Assembly (NCBI GenBank): GCA_003518245.1
Contig: DOZA01000395.1
Coordinates: 1-18,604 of the forward strand
Length of the DNA: 18,604 nt
DNA from: Bacteroidales bacterium
GTDB lineage: Bacteria > Bacteroidota > Bacteroidia > Bacteroidales > VadinHA17
Direction of reading: 5' to 3'
Position numbers and translations under genes: made by a program. The notes below the pieces were generated by a model that saw only the letters and a list, made by a program, of their open reading frames with translations, was not told the origin of the DNA and ran no database searches. This document shows, in pieces, positions 14,886 to 18,604 of the stretch (position 1 is its first letter; every line of letters begins with the position of its first letter).

Positions 14886-17771
14886 ATGAGAAATATAATA
14901 TTCATAGCCTTTGTCCTGTCACTGTTAAGCCTCATTACCAGAGGCCAGTATTACGATACAGGACAGGAGCCCGCATCAATTAAGTGGGAAAAGCTGGAGT
15001 CTTATCATTTCAGCTTTATTTACCCCGAATCCTACTCTGACCGCATCATCAGGCTTGTTTTCAGCTTCGAAAAAGCTTACGATCTTATGAAGGGTATATA
15101 TAATGAGCCTATCCTTGATAAGATACCTGTTATAATACATAATCATACAACTCAATCAAATGGTTACGTGGCCTGGGCCCCAAAAAGAATTGAGCTGTAC
15201 CCTTATCCGGGGCAGGACAATATACCCATGGATCATATTGAACAGCTGGCTCTTCATGAGCTAACTCATGTATTACAAATGCATAGTTTCAGAAGAGGTA
15301 TATCAAAAACCCTTTCATTTATTCTCGGGGAACAGTATACCGGTGCTCTGGGTATTTTTACACCTTACTGGTTCCTTGAAGGAGAAGCTGTAATATCTGA
15401 AAGTGCATGGTCATACTCGGGCAGGGGAAGAATACCTTCATTTGACAAAAAGCTTAAAGCAGCATTGCTGGATAATAAAAACATATACAGCTATGATAAA
15501 ATGATCTTTGGTTCATATAAAGACTATACACCCGATCATTACCAGTTTGGCTACCAGATGAGTGCATGGGCCAGGACAAAGTTCGGGGACAGGGTATGGC
15601 AGGAACCGATGGATTACGCTGCCCTCAGGGCTTATACCCTCAATCCTTTTAATGCTGCCCTGAAAAAGTATACCGATCATACCAAGGAAGAGATATATTA
15701 TGAAACCATGGTTAACATCAGGAATAAATGGAAAGATGAAGATCAGAAGGGTGATCGAATTTCATACACATCAATTAATCACCGGAAAAACAATGAGTAC
15801 ATAAATTATTATTCTCCTGTTCCGGCAGGCAAAGACAGCCTGATTGCTATCAGGACTTCTTTATTCCATGTCCCGTATTTTGCTCTTATCAATACATCTG
15901 AAGGATCAGAAACCAGGTTATATACACCTGGTAATATTTGGCCTTTCAAAATAAATTTTTCAGGTAATACTATTGTGTGGGCTGAAAATTTTAATGACCC
16001 CAGATGGGTAAACCGTGAATACTCGGTGATAAAAACCTATAATATACAGACAGGTAGATCGAACTTACTGACAACAGGAACCAGGCTATTCGGCCCTGAT
16101 ATATCAGATGATTCAAAGTATATAGCTGCCTCTGAAAACACGGTTGATCACATGAACAGCCTGGTGATACTTGATGCCTTAACAGGAGATATTATCAGCA
16201 GGTATAAAAGCCCGGGCAACAGGTATATCTCCTACCCCTCATGGTCGGATGATGGTGATGAAATAGTTTTTATCTCCTCGAATGAGCTGGGAGAAGGTAT
16301 AATGTCACTAAATATTATTACTGGTGAATGGAAAACCTATATTGAAGAAGGAAGAGATGACCTTCAGTCAGTCAGGAAAATGCGGTCGTCGGTATACTAT
16401 GTCAGTTCAGCCTCGGGTATAGATAATGGATATATCATAAACGATAAGGGTGAGATTTACCGGCTGACCTCGGCTCGCTTTGGTATATCTGATATATCAA
16501 TTTCAGGAGATGATATTTATTTTTCGGATTATACGGCAGAAGGTAGTAATATAGCTGTTACAGAACGTAGTAAGGAGCTTGAGAATAGTAAGGAAGAATT
16601 GATAATAGATGATCTTGTCATTAATAAACTCAACAAAAAGGATAAACTGTTATGGACAGGTGATTATGCCCTTCCGCCTAATTATAAGAAAGAAAAATAT
16701 AACAAAGTAAGCAACCTTTTCAGGTTCCACAGCTGGATGCCTTTATATGCTGACATTAATAATTTTTCATTCGATCGTATACCGGTAAGTCCCGGTCTCA
16801 TGTTTCTTACTCAGAACAACCTCAGCACTCTTATCAGCACTGTGGGTTATGAATATACAAACAAAGAACATATTCTACATTCAAATATAAGCTGGAAAGG
16901 ATGGTACCCTGCAATTGATTTCAGGATGAGTTACGGCGGAGAGCCGGCAATTTTTAATTCCAGCGATACTACGGCTAGCCCATCAAAAATTTACAACCGC
17001 CTGTCAACAAGTACAACCATCTATATCCCCCTGCATTTTTACCGCGGCAAGTTTCTCCAAACCTTCTGGCCCTCGGTTAACATAAAATATTCGAACAAGT
17101 ATGTGCTTGACAGTGATGAGGATATGTTTGATTATGGGCAAACGTTAATTAACTCACGTTTATACTTTTCTAATCTTCATAAGATGTCGTTAAGGGATAT
17201 ATGGCCAAGGTACGGGCAGGTGCTTGATTTCTATTTTACCACATCACTTTCTGACAATGATCTGTACGGGCCTGTTTCCACTTTCACAACGTCATTTTAC
17301 TTCCCCGGTATTTTCAGGAACCATGGTGTCAGGCTGAGGTACCAGTTTGAGAAACAAAACTTCAGGCGATTACTTTTAAAAAACAAGGTATCTCTTCCCA
17401 GGGGTTATGAACATATAATATCAGAAAAGCTCAACAGCTTCAGCATTGATTATGCTTTCCCTGTTGCATACCCGGATCTCCATCTGAGAAACTTAGTGTA
17501 CCTGAACCGTATTAGAAGCACCGTATTTTACGATTATGCAATCAGTGATAATCTATACAACATTAAAGAGCAGGAAGAAGTTGAGGGCAGGGATTATTTG
17601 TCTTCAACAGGGCTTGAGCTGCTGGCTGATTTCTATTTACTCAGGATACCTGTTAGGTTCTCGGCCGGCGTACAGGCTGCTTATATGCCGTTTAAGAAAG
17701 AGTCAGATTTCAGGTTTTTGCTGAATATGGATGTCTTTGGTTTTGTGCTGGGAAACAAAAAACAATATTAA
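14886..17771 (+). CDS. exported HExxH (gluzincin-type) metalloprotease with propeller-like and C-terminal barrel-like regions
   Basis: 961 residues. Seen: a signal peptide (1-20); a zinc-protease domain (about 30-285) with LALHELTHVLQ (H124, E125, H128) and the downstream YWFLEGEAVISE whose E165 is the likely third zinc ligand, the gluzincin layout of peptidase-MA-like proteins; then about 290-560 with repeated short units such as SDDSKYIAA and PSWSDDGDEIVFIS, typical of TolB/WD40-like beta-propellers; then about 600-961 rich in alternating hydrophobic/aromatic strands (for example LRYQFEKQNF, VRFSAGVQAAYMPF) and ending in a terminal Tyr, which looks like an outer-membrane beta-barrel. All catalytic residues are present. 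Inferred: an outer-membrane-anchored periplasmic or surface protease whose propeller binds substrate. The barrel region is judged by pattern only. The gene shares its terminal TTAA with the convergent decarboxylase gene. Confidence 0.85.
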   Translation: MRNIIFIAFVLSLLSLITRGQYYDTGQEPASIKWEKLESYHFSFIYPESYSDRIIRLVFSFEKAYDLMKGIYNEPILDKIPVIIHNHTTQSNGYVAWAPKRIELYPYPGQDNIPMDHIEQLALHELTHVLQMHSFRRGISKTLSFILGEQYTGALGIFTPYWFLEGEAVISESAWSYSGRGRIPSFDKKLKAALLDNKNIYSYDKMIFGSYKDYTPDHYQFGYQMSAWARTKFGDRVWQEPMDYAALRAYTLNPFNAALKKYTDHTKEEIYYETMVNIRNKWKDEDQKGDRISYTSINHRKNNEYINYYSPVPAGKDSLIAIRTSLFHVPYFALINTSEGSETRLYTPGNIWPFKINFSGNTIVWAENFNDPRWVNREYSVIKTYNIQTGRSNLLTTGTRLFGPDISDDSKYIAASENTVDHMNSLVILDALTGDIISRYKSPGNRYISYPSWSDDGDEIVFISSNELGEGIMSLNIITGEWKTYIEEGRDDLQSVRKMRSSVYYVSSASGIDNGYIINDKGEIYRLTSARFGISDISISGDDIYFSDYTAEGSNIAVTERSKELENSKEELIIDDLVINKLNKKDKLLWTGDYALPPNYKKEKYNKVSNLFRFHSWMPLYADINNFSFDRIPVSPGLMFLTQNNLSTLISTVGYEYTNKEHILHSNISWKGWYPAIDFRMSYGGEPAIFNSSDTTASPSKIYNRLSTSTTIYIPLHFYRGKFLQTFWPSVNIKYSNKYVLDSDEDMFDYGQTLINSRLYFSNLHKMSLRDIWPRYGQVLDFYFTTSLSDNDLYGPVSTFTTSFYFPGIFRNHGVRLRYQFEKQNFRRLLLKNKVSLPRGYEHIISEKLNSFSIDYAFPVAYPDLHLRNLVYLNRIRSTVFYDYAISDNLYNIKEQEEVEGRDYLSSTGLELLADFYLLRIPVRFSAGVQAAYMPFKKESDFRFLLNMDVFGFVLGNKKQY

Positions 17772-18604
17772 ATACCTGAAGCTGTCTCAGTAATCAGGTT
17801 CCATGCTTCCCTTATGTGCTCCAGTTTAACATTGGTCTGTGAAGTAACCATCCTGAGCGAATAATTACCATTTATCTTTGTATGAGTAAGGTACATCTTA
17901 CCGGTATCATTAAGCTTATGATTGAGTATTTCATTTATCTTGTTCAGTGATTCATCACTTTTACCGGCCGGTTTATACCTGAAGCATACAGTATTAAGGC
18001 TAAGTGGTGCTGTCATTTCAAAGCCGGGATGTTCTTTTATCTGTTCTGCCAGCCATGAAGCATATGAAATATGGTTTCTGACTTTCTCTCTCAGGCCATT
18101 AAGACCGAAAGATCGTATCACAAACCATAATTTAAGGGCCCTGAAGCGCCTGCCCAGCGGGATACCCCAGTCACGGTAATCATTCACCTGGCCTCTTGTT
18201 CTTGTTTTAAGGTATTCGGGGAGTATTTCGAATGTTTTTATCAGTATATCAGCATCTTTTACGAAATATGCTGAACAATCAAAATTAGTGAACATCCATT
18301 TATGAGGGTTAAAGACAAAGCTGTCGATATATTCTTTTCCTTCGATCATCCAGCTGTATTCCGGCAGTATGAGTGCTGTACCTGCCAGGGCAGCATCAAC
18401 ATGAAGCCATATATTATACCTTTTACATATTTCTCCTATTTCTTTAACAGGATCAATTGCCACGCTACCTGTTGTTCCAACAGTTGCAACAACACAGCAG
18501 GGTTTATACCCCTTTGATAAATCATTTTCTATGGCTTCGGACAGTTGTCCGGGGTCTAATGAATGATCATCGCGTACTCCCACTTTTACAAGGTTATCAC
18601 GTCC
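17768..18604 (-). CDS. group II PLP-dependent decarboxylase, aromatic-L-amino-acid-decarboxylase-like (5' end outside window)
   Basis: The frame is open to the right edge, so the 278 residues seen are a C-terminal fragment; the GTG at 18583 is an internal Val. Seen: LHVDAALAG with the PLP-nitrogen Asp (fragment residue 70), FNPHKWMFTNFDCSA with the Schiff-base Lys (fragment residue 102), IPEYLKT-like loop ILPEYLKT, and WGIPLGRRFRALKLW. These parallel human DOPA decarboxylase almost motif by motif. The loop Tyr (fragment residue 131) lies exactly 29 residues after the PLP Lys, as Y332 does after K303 in the human enzyme. That Tyr is the mark of true decarboxylases, replaced by Phe in the aldehyde synthases. 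Predicted: decarboxylation of an aromatic amino acid to its amine; the N-terminal substrate-specificity residues are outside the window. Cytoplasmic. Confidence 0.92.
   Translation of the reverse strand, partial: GRDNLVKVGVRDDHSLDPGQLSEAIENDLSKGYKPCCVVATVGTTGSVAIDPVKEIGEICKRYNIWLHVDAALAGTALILPEYSWMIEGKEYIDSFVFNPHKWMFTNFDCSAYFVKDADILIKTFEILPEYLKTRTRGQVNDYRDWGIPLGRRFRALKLWFVIRSFGLNGLREKVRNHISYASWLAEQIKEHPGFEMTAPLSLNTVCFRYKPAGKSDESLNKINEILNHKLNDTGKMYLTHTKINGNYSLRMVTSQTNVKLEHIREAWNLITETASGI

Noticed and set aside
18581..18583. GTG as the start of the decarboxylase
   Set aside because: The frame continues open to the window edge and the upstream residues continue the conserved family sequence, so this is an internal Val.

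Overview
The window looks like chromosomal DNA of a Bacteroidetes bacterium, most likely a Bacteroidales/Marinilabiliales-type environmental or gut anaerobe. The evidence is its AT-rich composition, the sugar-active lipoproteins, a GT117/DUF2723 membrane protein, a Cys-rich small lipoprotein of a type common in this phylum, and several upstream sites that match the Bacteroidetes promoter (-33 TTTG / -7 TAnnTTTG) rather than the E. coli -35/-10. I see no tRNA, rRNA, CRISPR array, insertion sequence, phage gene or att site, and no clear compositional break. No gene-free gap exceeds about 170 bases.

Layout, left to right. A GH20 beta-N-acetylhexosaminidase lipoprotein (-) runs off the left edge. 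rlmN (+) is a radical-SAM 23S rRNA methyltransferase. A 728-residue KamA-family radical-SAM/PLP aminomutase (-) follows. Next is a GH127 beta-L-arabinofuranosidase-type lipoprotein (+). A small membrane protein (-) and a Tat-exported ThuA-like protein (-) follow; they are the only co-directional pair. A small Cys-rich lipoprotein (+) comes next. Then there is a sensor-like YfiR/coiled-coil/TM/SpoIIE-type PP2C phosphatase (-), divergent from a single-domain response regulator (+). A large GT117/DUF2723 polytopic protein (-) is divergent from a HExxH metalloprotease with a propeller-like middle and a barrel-like C-terminus (+). The C-terminal part of an aromatic-amino-acid-decarboxylase-like PLP enzyme (-) runs off the right edge.

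The genes nearly alternate in strand. Four tail-to-tail junctions are almost zero-length (5, 4 and 3 bases apart, and one overlap), while the head-to-head gaps (about 110 to 170 bases) hold the promoter-like boxes and several inverted repeats. Most genes are therefore probably single transcription units. Two divergent pairs may be functional units: phosphatase/response regulator (signal transduction) and GT117/metalloprotease (envelope). Sugar-related genes (GH20, GH127, ThuA) are present, but there is no SusC/SusD pair, so this is not a recognisable polysaccharide utilisation locus.

The most interesting points are: the fused YfiR-PP2C sensor next to a lone receiver whose promoter region carries two inverted repeats; the protease-propeller-barrel protein behind a nearly leaderless promoter with a perfect 9+1+9 palindrome on its -33 box; and the KamA-like enzyme, which appears to lack the acidic lysine-recognition residues.
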